Source: WHSW01 sp963851045
GTDB lineage: Bacteria > Actinomycetota > Thermoleophilia > Solirubrobacterales > 70-9
Reading direction: 5' to 3'
Length of the DNA: 64,000 nt
Assembly (NCBI GenBank): GCA_963851045.1
Contig: CAWKNC010000001.1
Location: 124,001-188,000, forward strand
A program made the translations under genes and the position numbers. Positions 7,724-16,793 of the stretch are shown here, in pieces. The notes under the pieces were generated by a model. It saw nothing but the letters and a program-made list of their open reading frames with translations. It was not told the origin of the DNA and searched no databases. How positions within the stretch are numbered: the stretch's first letter is position 1; the number at the start of each line of letters is the position of its first letter.

Positions 7724-9571
7724 GTGAACACCGTTGATTCCGCCCCCGCCGCCGGCGCAGAGCTCGGCCAGGTGATTGGCGCCACCGGCGCCGCGATGCT
7801 CGCGACCGCTGTCCTGCTCTACCTCGGTTGGGCACATCGCGCTGGCCGCAGCAACGTCCTTCGCCGTCTCGCCGGTCTCGCCGCGCGCGACACCGGTTTC
7901 GCCCCATGGGCGGCGCTGCCGTCACTGATCGCCGCGGGCTCGCTGCTCGTTGCACTGCTCGGGATGTACTGGGACATCTCCCTGCACATCGACAACGGCC
8001 GCGACGCCGGGCCGCTCGCCAACCCCGCGCACTACCTGATCCTCTTCGGCCTGTTCGGCATCTTCGCCGCAGGCTTTCTCGCGATCGTGCTGCCAGAGGA
8101 CAAGCCGAGCGATCGCGCCGTCCACATCTCGGGCAACTGGTACGCGCCGCTGGGTGGCATCGCCATGCTCGCCGCTTCGGCGTTCGCGCTTCTCGGCTTT
8201 CCGCTCGACGACGTCTGGCACCGCATCTTCGGCCAGGACGTGACCCTCTGGGGCCCGACCCATCTGATGCTCATCGGCGGGGCCGGGCTGACCCTGATCG
8301 GTAGCGCGATCCTCATCGTCGAGGGCCGTGGCGATGTGGTCAGGGAGGATGCTGCTGGTGCTCCCAAGGTGAGTCGGGCGGTCTCTAAGGTGCTCCGCTA
8401 CCGCAGGGCCTTCGCGATGGGCGGTCTGCTGATCGGCCTTTCGACCTTTCAGGCCGAGTTCGACTTCGGCGTGCCGCAGTTTCAGTTCGTGCTCGAGCCG
8501 GTCATGCTCGCCTTCGCCGCCGGGGTTGCCTTGGTTGCTGCGCGGATCTGGATCGGCCCCGGTGCGGCTCTGGGCGCGGCGCTCTTCTTCATCGCGGTTC
8601 GCGGTGTGATCGCGCTGATCGTCGGTGAGGGTCTCGGTCAGACGATGCCCCACATGCCGCTCTATCTGGTCGAGGCGATCTGCGTCGAACTCGCCGCCCT
8701 CGCGATCTCGCCGCGACGGGGATACGCGTTCGGCGCCTTCGCGGGAGCCCTGGTCGGCTCGGTGGGCTTGCTCGCCGAGTACGGATGGTCACACGTGTGG
8801 ATGCCGATTCCGTGGCCCGAGGCCCTCATCGGCGAAGCGATCATCCCGACCCTGATCACGGGAATCGCGGCCGGCATGCTCGGGGCCTATCTGGGCGGCT
8901 CGTTTGCGGCCGCCGGCGGCCGCCGCCCGAATCGCCGCGCACCCGCCGTGCTCCCGGCCGCAATCGCGACCGCATTCATCGCCGGCGCGGTCGCGCTCAA
9001 CGTCGGAGACGCGACGCCGAGTGGCTGGAGTGGCCAGGTGACGCTCACAGACGCTCGCGGCGGACCCGAGCGCACCGTCAACGCCACGGTCGCGCTCGAT
9101 CCACCGTCGCTGGCCGACGACGCGTTCTGGATTCAAGGGACCGCCTGGCAGGGTGGCGGCCTCGTGGTCGATCAGCTCGAAAAGACGGCGCCAGGCGTCT
9201 ATGAGACCACCAAGCCGCTGCCCGTGCACGGCACCTGGAAGACGCTCATCCGGCTGCAGTTCGACAACTACGTCGCCGGCCTGCCCGTGTATATGCCGAA
9301 GGACACGGCGATCCCGGCGCCTGCGGTGAGAGCCGAAGCCAGCTTCAACCGGCCGTTCACCGACGAGACCGAGATCCTCCAGCGCGAGCTCAAGTCCGAC
9401 GTGCCCGGCTACCTGGCCGGCGTTGCGTACACGGTTGTCGGGGTGATCGTCCTGAGCCTCCTCATGCTCCTCGGCTGGGTGTTGAACCGGATTGCCCGCT
9501 CGGACGAGCAGCGCCCCGCGCAGCGGCGCAAACGGGCGCCGCAAGCCCGGGCGAAGGAGGTACCCGCGTGA
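7724..9571 (+). CDS. Polytopic membrane protein with duplicated PmoC-like Asp-x3-His...His motifs and a periplasmic YtkA/FixH-like domain
   Basis: A 615-residue protein with about ten transmembrane helices in residues 17-430, a soluble domain at about 435-560 and a final helix near 565-588 with a basic tail. Two motifs have the same geometry: D84-x3-H88-x14-H103 (WDISLH...NPAH) and D162-x3-H166-x13-H180 (DDVWH...GPTH), each with the last His at the start of a membrane helix. The copper-site motif of methane/ammonia monooxygenase subunit C, as I recall it, is D-x3-H-x12-H in a DQTWH...TPSH context. A third similar segment near residues 243-262 lacks the histidines. The soluble domain (GVYETTKPLPVHGTWKTLI) resembles YtkA/FixH-like beta-sandwiches. 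A copper or other metal role is inference. GTG start is fixed by AAGGAGG; the stop overlaps the next small gene (GTGA). Confidence 0.8.
   Translation: MNTVDSAPAAGAELGQVIGATGAAMLATAVLLYLGWAHRAGRSNVLRRLAGLAARDTGFAPWAALPSLIAAGSLLVALLGMYWDISLHIDNGRDAGPLANPAHYLILFGLFGIFAAGFLAIVLPEDKPSDRAVHISGNWYAPLGGIAMLAASAFALLGFPLDDVWHRIFGQDVTLWGPTHLMLIGGAGLTLIGSAILIVEGRGDVVREDAAGAPKVSRAVSKVLRYRRAFAMGGLLIGLSTFQAEFDFGVPQFQFVLEPVMLAFAAGVALVAARIWIGPGAALGAALFFIAVRGVIALIVGEGLGQTMPHMPLYLVEAICVELAALAISPRRGYAFGAFAGALVGSVGLLAEYGWSHVWMPIPWPEALIGEAIIPTLITGIAAGMLGAYLGGSFAAAGGRRPNRRAPAVLPAAIATAFIAGAVALNVGDATPSGWSGQVTLTDARGGPERTVNATVALDPPSLADDAFWIQGTAWQGGGLVVDQLEKTAPGVYETTKPLPVHGTWKTLIRLQFDNYVAGLPVYMPKDTAIPAPAVRAEASFNRPFTDETEILQRELKSDVPGYLAGVAYTVVGVIVLSLLMLLGWVLNRIARSDEQRPAQRRKRAPQARAKEVPA
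9553..9560 (+). promoter_or_regulatory. Ribosome binding site for the 38-residue gene
   Basis: GAAGGAGG ends seven bases before GTG 9568, inside the last codons of the membrane-protein gene. It supports the tiny downstream frame as a translated gene. Confidence 0.7.
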
Positions 9572-9684
9572 TCGTCGTCGCCCACGCAGGACATTGGCTC
9601 ATGGGAGTCGGCTTCGCCGGGCCGCCGCTGGTGATGATCGCCGGCCTGATCGCGCTCGCGGTCCGCGAGCGCCGAAGCGCCTGA
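9568..9684 (+). CDS. 38-residue single-pass membrane peptide
   Basis: A very short gene starting at GTG in a GTGA overlap with the large membrane protein and preceded by a consensus ribosome binding site. The peptide starts VIVVAHAGHWLMGVGFAGPP, continues as one hydrophobic helix and ends in a basic tail (VRERRSA). Two His lie near the membrane entry (residues 6 and 9). Position, coupling and the strong ribosome site suggest it is a small subunit or assembly partner of the upstream protein. Family not recognised. Confidence 0.65.
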   Translation: MIVVAHAGHWLMGVGFAGPPLVMIAGLIALAVRERRSA

Positions 9685-9687
9685 GTC

Positions 9688-10623
9688 CTACGAGGCGGAG
9701 GCGGTGAGCCAGGCGTCGCGGATCGCGCCGATATGGCGCTCGTCGGTGCCGCAACAGCCACCCAGCACGTTTAGGTTTGGCAGGCGCTGGCGTAGGTCCG
9801 CATAGCGCTGAGCGAGGTCGGCCGGATCGCCGTCATCGAGGTCGGCCGCCTCGTCCAGCTCGGCGTGACTGCGAGTCGACGCGTTCGCTCGCAGGCCGCG
9901 GATCCGCTCGACCCAATCGCCATCGAGGATCGCCTCGAAATGGGTTGGGTGGGCGCAGTTGATCACGTAATAGGCCGGTGGCGACTCTGCCTCTCGGTCG
10001 ACCGCCGCGACCGCTTCGCCGAGTGGCTGTCCGCTCGGCAGGCGCCCATCGGTCTCGACCGTGAACGAGATCGCGGCGGGGAGCCCGGCGGCAGCGGCAG
10101 CATCGGCGATCCCGATCGCCTCCTCCACGTAGGTCATGGTCACCGCTGTGACCATCTCAGCGGCGGTCTGCGAGAAGGTTGTGATCTGAGTCGAGTGGTA
10201 GTCGCGGGCCGCGGCCGCCGAAAGGATTTCCCCCGGGACATAGCCGTCGTCGTGGGGCCCGATGCACCCGCTGATCACGATGTCGGCCCCGGAGCCCGAG
10301 TGGCGCTCGCGGAGCTCTTCCATCAGCGAGATCGCGCGGCGGTTGAAGTCATCGAGCTGCTCGAGCGAGTAACCGATCTCGGCCGCCCAGCGCGGATTGG
10401 CCCTCCAGGTCGGGCTCTCGAGGACGAAGCCGAGTCCGCGGTCGGTGGCGAGCTTCAGATACGGCTCGTAGTAGCTGCGTAGAGCCTCTGTGCCGGCATC
10501 GTCCTTGAGCAGATCGAAGGCGGCGAAGGCCGGGAGGTCGAGGTGCCGGTGAAAGATCAGCACGGTCTCGATTCCTCCGTCGGTGAGGAAAAGATCTCCT
10601 TGAAGTTGCGGCAGTTCTCTCAT
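9688..10623 (-). CDS. Homocysteine S-methyltransferase family protein
   Basis: A 311-residue protein of the MmuM/Hcy-methyltransferase fold. The start FLTDGGIETVLIF is the usual first strand, and the three zinc-binding cysteines are seen in NCAHP and GGCCGTD. The enzyme would transfer a methyl group from S-methylmethionine, SAM or betaine to homocysteine or a related thiol; the exact donor is not visible. ATG at 10623 follows the stop of the GFA gene by four bases, so it belongs to the purA-GFA run. Convergent with the 38-residue gene. Confidence 0.88.
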   Translation of the reverse strand: MRELPQLQGDLFLTDGGIETVLIFHRHLDLPAFAAFDLLKDDAGTEALRSYYEPYLKLATDRGLGFVLESPTWRANPRWAAEIGYSLEQLDDFNRRAISLMEELRERHSGSGADIVISGCIGPHDDGYVPGEILSAAAARDYHSTQITTFSQTAAEMVTAVTMTYVEEAIGIADAAAAAGLPAAISFTVETDGRLPSGQPLGEAVAAVDREAESPPAYYVINCAHPTHFEAILDGDWVERIRGLRANASTRSHAELDEAADLDDGDPADLAQRYADLRQRLPNLNVLGGCCGTDERHIGAIRDAWLTASAS

Positions 10624-10627
10624 GGCC

Positions 10628-11046
10628 TCAGCCCGCCGGCCGGCGTTCCGCGTAGCGCGGTAGGTCGTCGCCGGGGATCGGCTCCCACGGAGCGGCGAAG
10701 GCGACGAACTGATGCGCCGACGGCCGGATGCCCGGGTCCTGGTCGAGCGAGCCGAGACGTACGCCAATGACTCCGGCGTCGGTGGGCTGCTTCGTGAAGA
10801 GGTGGCCGCCGCACCTGGAACAAAAGCTCTTGTCCCAACCGCCGTCACCGGGCTCATAGGTGGTCACCGCATCAGCTCCCTGGGTGATCGCAAACGAACC
10901 CGGAGCGGTCACGCCGTTGGCCGAGAACGGGGCACCGCTTCGGCGCTGACAGCGCTTGCAATGGCAGTAGATGGCACTCTCCAGCGGTTTCGTGATCTCG
11001 TAGCGAACCGCTCCGCATGCGCAGCCGCCGGTGAGCGCCGGTGAGC

Positions 11047-11050
<4 letters not shown>
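10628..11050 (-). CDS. GFA family (glutathione-dependent formaldehyde-activating-like) zinc protein
   Basis: A 140-residue protein with the GFA zinc pattern: GGCACGAVRYE, then CHCKRCQR, and CSRCGGHLF. These cysteines form the structural and catalytic zinc sites of the family. True glutathione activity is doubtful in actinobacteria, which use mycothiol, so only the fold is claimed. GTG start lies in a GTGA overlap with the end of purA, so it is probably co-translated with it. Confidence 0.88.
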
Positions 11051-12345
<1,295 letters not shown>

Positions 12346-12366
12346 TACGGGCTGATTATGCGGACT

Positions 12367-13083
12367 TCAGGCCGCGTAACGGCGATCGTCGCCGTACAGC
12401 GGCAGCGTCTCGCACATCTCCGCGAGACGCGAGACCGTGCGCTCGCCGATCTGCTCCTCGAGCGCGTCAACTTCGAGATTGGTCGTTACGAGGATCGAGC
12501 GATTGGTCGCGTAGCGCTCGTCGACGATCGCATAGAGCTGCTCGAGCACCCAATCGCTGCGCTTCTCGGCGCCGAGATCGTCGATGTGAAGAAGATCGAC
12601 CGAGGTCAATCGACGAAAGAACTCGAGGTAGGAGAGCTCACCGGCATCGCCGTCGTAGGTTCGCCTGATGCGTGCGAGCAGCCTCGGCAGCGAGTAGATC
12701 GCCACCGAGTGCCCGGCCTCGATCGCCTTCTTGGAGACGAGCATGGCGAGCGTCGTCTTGCCCGTTCCGACGCTGCCCTCCAGCCAGAGGCCGCGACCGT
12801 CGGCGAGCCGGTCGTCGATCTCATCGATGTAGGACTTGACCGCTCCGAACACCGCCCGGGTCTTGGGATCGCGCGCCATGTCGGAGATCGGCGGGCGATC
12901 GAATCCGACGCCCTGGTACTTCGTCGGCAGCACCGAGCGCACGCCCTGGGTGCGCGCCTGCTGAACACGGCGCTCGCGGCACGCGCAGGCCGCGACCGAA
13001 TCGTCTTCGTTGAGCACCCAGCCGCTGCCGTCGCAGACGCCCAGTGGGCAGGAGCGTGGGAGTCGCTCGACCTTGGCGTTCAC
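12367..13083 (-). CDS. DnaC/DnaI-like helicase loader ATPase with N-terminal zinc finger
   Basis: A 238-residue AAA+ ATPase. Cys12, Cys17, Cys33 and Cys35 form a likely N-terminal zinc finger, as in DnaI. Walker A is GSVGTGKT (residues 103-110), Walker B LLHIDDLG, followed by the sensor VTTNLE. The role would be to load the replicative helicase DnaB on DNA. It starts in an ATGA overlap with dnaB directly upstream, the best support for that role, since many actinobacteria lack a recognised loader. Confidence 0.88.
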   Translation of the reverse strand: MNAKVERLPRSCPLGVCDGSGWVLNEDDSVAACACRERRVQQARTQGVRSVLPTKYQGVGFDRPPISDMARDPKTRAVFGAVKSYIDEIDDRLADGRGLWLEGSVGTGKTTLAMLVSKKAIEAGHSVAIYSLPRLLARIRRTYDGDAGELSYLEFFRRLTSVDLLHIDDLGAEKRSDWVLEQLYAIVDERYATNRSILVTTNLEVDALEEQIGERTVSRLAEMCETLPLYGDDRRYAA

Positions 13084-14543
13084 TCGTAGTCAGCCGCCTC
13101 GGCGATCGGGTCCGGCCCACCATCAGCCTGGGGCCCGACGGCGGCGAACTCCGAGCGGTCCGTGCGAGCAAGCGTCGCAAACGACGCGTACTTGTCGATG
13201 AACGCAAGCTGGACGGTGTCGATCGGCCCGTTTCTGTTCTTGCGGACGATGAGCTCGGCGATGCCCTCGAGCTTGGCACGCTCCTCGGCGTCGACCTCCT
13301 CGTCGAAGTTCTTGTAGTAGTCCTCGCGGTAGATGAACGCGACCATGTCGGCGTCCTGCTCGAGGTTTCCCGACTCGCGCAGGTCGGAGAGGATCGGCCG
13401 CTTGTCGCGACCGGTGCGCTGCTCGGGTGCTCGCGAGAGCTGCGACAGCGCGATCACCGGGACGCCGAGCTCGCGGGCGAGGATCTTCAGGCCGCGGCTC
13501 ATCTGACCGACCTGCTCGACGCGGTTGGCGCGCATGTCGTCGGCACGCATCAGCTGGATGTAGTCCAAGACGATCAGCGCCAGACCGCCGTTGCCGTTGG
13601 ACTTCTCCTGTGCGTGCAGGCGGCGCGCCTTAGCCCGCAGGTCGAGAATCCCGAGATCCGACGACTCGTCGATCCACAGCGGCGCATCCTCGATCTCGTT
13701 GCATACCTTCAGGACCTTCGCCCACTCGCGCTCGGCCACCTGGCCCTTGCGCAGTTTGTCCGAGGGGATCCGGGCGCGCTTGGCGATCAAACGCTGCGCG
13801 AGCTCTGAGTCCGACATCTCGAGGGAGAAGAAGGCAACCGGGCGACGCTCCTTGACCGCCACGTGCTCGGCGATGTTGGCGACGAGCCCCGACTTGCCCA
13901 TACCCGGGCGGGCGGCGAGGATGATCAGGTTCCCGGGCTGAAAGCCGCCGGTGATCGCGTCGAGGTCGGCGAAACCCGAGGAGGTCCCCGTGACCTCGGC
14001 TGCGCCGCTGGCGAGCTCCTCGAGGCGGTCGACCTCGCGCGAGAGGATGTCCTTGAGGACGTGGAAGTCCTCAGCCTGCTCCTCGTGGGCGACGTTGAAA
14101 AGGAGCCGCTCAGCGCGCTCTGCGAGCTCCTGAGGCTGGCCCTCGCGGCCGTGAACCGACTTCTGGATCGTGTGCGAGGCCTCGAGCAGGCGCCGCAGCA
14201 GCGAGTTCTGCTGCACGATCCGGGCGTAATGCCGCGCGTTGCCCGCGACAGGGACCGACGAGGCGAGGTTGGATACCCCCTCGCGGCCGCCGGCCTCCTC
14301 GAGCTCGCCCTGCTGAGCCAGGAGCTCGGAGACGGTGAGCGCGTCGATCGGCTCACTGCGCTCGTACAGGCGCTTGATCGCCCGGAAGATGACCCGGTGG
14401 CGCTCGCGGTAGAAGTCGGTCTCCTCGAGGCGGACGTCGAGGATCACCGGGTTCATCGCCGCCTCGGACACCATCAGCGCGCCCAGCACCGACTCCTCGG
14501 CCTCGAGGTTCTGGGGAGGGACGTGGGCGGTTGCGGCTTCCAT
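13080..14543 (-). CDS. dnaB: Replicative DNA helicase DnaB
   Basis: A 487-residue hexameric replicative helicase. PPQNLEAEESVLGALM is the standard N-terminal domain start; the RecA-like domain has Walker A ARPGMGKSGL, the FSLEM motif H1a, DYIQLM (Walker B) and the QLSRAPEQR arginine-finger region. The length leaves no room for an intein. ATG at 14543 is chosen since the open frame upstream has no helicase character. It is coupled to the loader-like gene downstream. Confidence 0.96.
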   Translation of the reverse strand: MEAATAHVPPQNLEAEESVLGALMVSEAAMNPVILDVRLEETDFYRERHRVIFRAIKRLYERSEPIDALTVSELLAQQGELEEAGGREGVSNLASSVPVAGNARHYARIVQQNSLLRRLLEASHTIQKSVHGREGQPQELAERAERLLFNVAHEEQAEDFHVLKDILSREVDRLEELASGAAEVTGTSSGFADLDAITGGFQPGNLIILAARPGMGKSGLVANIAEHVAVKERRPVAFFSLEMSDSELAQRLIAKRARIPSDKLRKGQVAEREWAKVLKVCNEIEDAPLWIDESSDLGILDLRAKARRLHAQEKSNGNGGLALIVLDYIQLMRADDMRANRVEQVGQMSRGLKILARELGVPVIALSQLSRAPEQRTGRDKRPILSDLRESGNLEQDADMVAFIYREDYYKNFDEEVDAEERAKLEGIAELIVRKNRNGPIDTVQLAFIDKYASFATLARTDRSEFAAVGPQADGGPDPIAEAADYE

Positions 14544-14682
14544 CAGCTTCGGTTTAGAGGTCGGGGCGGCGGAAGAGCACCCGCTGCAGCCCCGCTTGCG
14601 AGAAAACCACAGGAGCCGTGACGCCGCCGACACACTTCCCGCTATCTCGGGGCAAACATCGCGGCGCGTATCGTCCATTTTG

Positions 14683-15303
14683 TTGAGCAACGAGGTCCGC
14701 GAGATCCAGACACCGCACGGCGTCGCCGAGGCTCACATCGACGGGCCGGCCGGCGCGAGCGCGACGCTGGTCCTCGGACACGGCGCCGGCGGGGGTATCG
14801 AGGCAGTTGACCTCTTGATCGCCGCGGACGTAGCCCGCGATGCCGGTCTCGCGGTCGTCCGCGTGCTTCAGCCCTACAGGGTCGCCGGCCGCAAGTCGGC
14901 GGCACCCGCCAAGCAGCTCGACGCCGCCTGGCTGGCGGTGATCGCGGCTCTGCGCGGCGAGAAGACGATTGGCGACAGCAAGCTGATCTGCGGCGGGCGC
15001 TCTTCCGGAGCGCGTGTCGCCTGTCGAACCGCGGCCGAGGCGAACGCGACCGCGGTGCTGTGTCTGGCGTTTCCGGTCCATCCACCCGGCAAGGCCGACG
15101 ACCCCTCCAAGAGCCGTCAGGGCGAGCTCGACGCGGTTGAGGTGCCGACGCTGGTGGTCCAGGGCAAGAGCGACCCGTTCGGGATGCCGGTGCCATCGGC
15201 CCCGAACCACGAGGTGGTCGCGGTCAAGGGCAACCACGGCCTCAAGGCCGACCGCGACGCGATCGCAGCGGCAATCAGCGCTTGGCTCGCGAGCCTCAAC
15301 TAG
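14683..15303 (+). CDS. Alpha/beta hydrolase, KANL3/Tex30 (dienelactone-hydrolase-like) type
   Basis: A protein of about 206 residues lying on plus between dnaB and rplI, which are on minus. The oxyanion turn is LGHGAGGG, the nucleophile elbow GGRSSGAR and the likely catalytic His is in KGNHGLK near the C-terminus, with Asp in GKSDPFG. This is the Tex30/KANL3 hydrolase-like pattern; the substrate is unknown. No ATG or GTG is near the true N-terminus, so TTG at 14683 (or 14680) is proposed; ATG at 14596 would add residues unlike the family. Confidence 0.8.
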   Translation: MSNEVREIQTPHGVAEAHIDGPAGASATLVLGHGAGGGIEAVDLLIAADVARDAGLAVVRVLQPYRVAGRKSAAPAKQLDAAWLAVIAALRGEKTIGDSKLICGGRSSGARVACRTAAEANATAVLCLAFPVHPPGKADDPSKSRQGELDAVEVPTLVVQGKSDPFGMPVPSAPNHEVVAVKGNHGLKADRDAIAAAISAWLASLN

Positions 15304-15330
15304 CGCGGCGGCCTCGACTCCGGGCGAGCA

Positions 15331-15374
15331 GATCGGAAACGTTCACGACCCAGGGGTCGTGGAATGTTCCGATC
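15331..15374. terminator. Long hairpin between convergent genes, probable bidirectional terminator
   Basis: Arms 15331-15350 and 15355-15374 are near-perfect 20-base inverted repeats (GATCGGAA and ACGACC pair exactly, with mismatches in the centre) around a CAGG loop. It fills the gap between the hydrolase stop (15303) and the rplI stop (15377). There is no long U-run, as is common for terminators in high-GC actinobacteria. Confidence 0.7.
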
Positions 15375-15376
15375 CG

Positions 15377-15829
15377 TTACTTCTGCTCGGCGACGATCGT
15401 CTTCACGGCGGCGGTGGCGCCCCCGGGAAGCTCGACGTTGACCATGTAGGTGCCGACCTCACGGATCGGCTCATCAAGCTGAATCTTTCGGCGATCGACC
15501 TTGAGGCCACGCGCCTCCGCGATCGCATCGGCGATCTCGGCGCTGGTGACCGAGCCATAGAGGCGGCCGTCCTCGCCAGCGCGGTGGTTGATCGTCAGAA
15601 CGGTCTTTGCCAGCAGTGCGGCGGTCTGCTCGGCGCGATCAAGCGCGTCCTGAGCGGCCTTCTCGGCGGCCTCGCGACGGCGCTGGGCGTCCTCGAGGGA
15701 TGCCTGAGTCGCGGCCTGCGCGAGCTTGCGCGGCACAAGGTAGTTGCGCAGATACCCGGGCGAGACATCGACGGCTTCCCCGGCCGAGCCGAGGGTCTCG
15801 ACGTCCTTGAGCAGGATCGCCTGGGCCAT
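15377..15829 (-). CDS. rplI: 50S ribosomal protein L9
   Basis: A 150-residue L9. The N-terminal rRNA-binding domain MAQAILLKDVETLGSAGEAV and the GYLRNYLVPRKLA signature are clear, followed by a long connecting helix rich in Ala, Glu and Arg and the C-terminal domain (GRLYGSVTSAEIADAI). It follows rpsR by three bases in the conserved rpsF-ssb-rpsR-rplI order. Confidence 0.97.
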   Translation of the reverse strand: MAQAILLKDVETLGSAGEAVDVSPGYLRNYLVPRKLAQAATQASLEDAQRRREAAEKAAQDALDRAEQTAALLAKTVLTINHRAGEDGRLYGSVTSAEIADAIAEARGLKVDRRKIQLDEPIREVGTYMVNVELPGGATAAVKTIVAEQK

Positions 15830-15832
15830 CGC

Positions 15833-16123
15833 CTAACGCTCGCCGACGTAGGGCAGCAGAGCCAGCTCGCGAGCGCGCCGGACGGCGAGCCCGAGCTGCT
15901 GCTGGTGGCGACGCGAAAGGCCGGTGACGCGGCGTGAGCGAACCTTGCCGCGATCTGAGATGAAGCGCCGCAAGGTTGTCAGGTCCTTGTAGTCAATGTT
16001 CTCGACCGTGATCCGCGTGTACTTGCGCGGCCGGAAGCGGTCGCCGAAGCGCCCGCGGCGGCGAGCGCCGCCGGGGCCGCCCCCTGTGGGCGGGGTGGGC
16101 TGAGCACGCTGCTTGCGGGCCAT
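15833..16123 (-). CDS. rpsR: 30S ribosomal protein S18
   Basis: A 96-residue S18 with the core IDYKDLTTLRRFISDRGKV, RRVTGLSRRHQQQL and the ALLPYV end. The N-terminus is extended by a basic Gly/Pro-rich tail (about 30 residues) and carries no cysteines, so it is a zinc-free form. It is in the ribosomal/ssb operon and pairs with S6 on the 30S platform. Confidence 0.96.
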   Translation of the reverse strand: MARKQRAQPTPPTGGGPGGARRRGRFGDRFRPRKYTRITVENIDYKDLTTLRRFISDRGKVRSRRVTGLSRRHQQQLGLAVRRARELALLPYVGER

Positions 16124-16211
16124 CAGCCGTTCACCTGGTTATCGAAAAAGCTCGTCATATATCGCGCAAACGCGCCGCACGGGTGGCGACGCGAAGCGCG
16201 ATTCTAGCGGG

Positions 16212-16676
16212 CTAGAACGGGATGTCGTCGTCTGACGCGCCCACTGCCGCAGGGGCCGGGCTGTCGAAATCAGAGGTGTCCGCCGGGACGTCGGACTGAG
16301 CGTTGAAGCGGTTGCCACCGCCCTGCTCGCCGGCACCGTCGCGACTGCCGAGGAACTGAACGCGGTCAGCGACAATCTCGACCGCCTGGCGCTTCTCGCC
16401 GTTCTGGCCCTCCCACTCGCGCCAGTCGAGGCGCCCGTCGATCGCGACGGGGCGGCCCTTCGCCAGATAGGTCGCGCAGTTCTCGCCCTGCGCGCCCCAG
16501 ACCTTGACGTTGAAGTAGTTGGGCTTGTCCACCCAGTTGCCACTCTCGTCCTTGCGGCTCGAGTTGACGGCGACCCGCAGCTCGCAGACCTGCGTGCCGG
16601 ACGGCAGGCTCCGAAGCTCTGGATCGCGGGTGAGGTTGCCCGTGAGAATTACGCGATTTATGTTCGTCGCGGCCAT
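16212..16676 (-). CDS. ssb: Single-stranded DNA-binding protein
   Basis: A 154-residue SSB with an OB fold (NRVILTGNLTRDPELR start, WVDKPNYFNVKVWG strand), a short Gly/Ser/Asp linker and the acidic DDDIPF tail that binds partner proteins. It lies between rpsF and rpsR, its standard place. An 88-base gap separates it from rpsR and a 117-base gap from rpsF; I see no distinct element in them. Confidence 0.97.
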   Translation of the reverse strand: MAATNINRVILTGNLTRDPELRSLPSGTQVCELRVAVNSSRKDESGNWVDKPNYFNVKVWGAQGENCATYLAKGRPVAIDGRLDWREWEGQNGEKRQAVEIVADRVQFLGSRDGAGEQGGGNRFNAQSDVPADTSDFDSPAPAAVGASDDDIPF

Positions 16677-16793
16677 GAAGAATCAGCCCTCTCTGGAATT
16701 CGCTTGATCGATTTCCAGTCTAAGCACGGTTGCGGCGCGTTCTCTCCCCCCAGGGCAGAGGACACTCGCAAAACCGCGTAACGAGCGGGATTA

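Noticed and set aside
7681..7727. Nine-codon mini-frame considered as a coding gene
   Set aside because: It is too short to support by composition; it is mentioned only as a possible leader peptide.
13080..14543. Possible intein in dnaB
   Set aside because: The protein is of normal length with continuous helicase motifs, and no splicing blocks are present.
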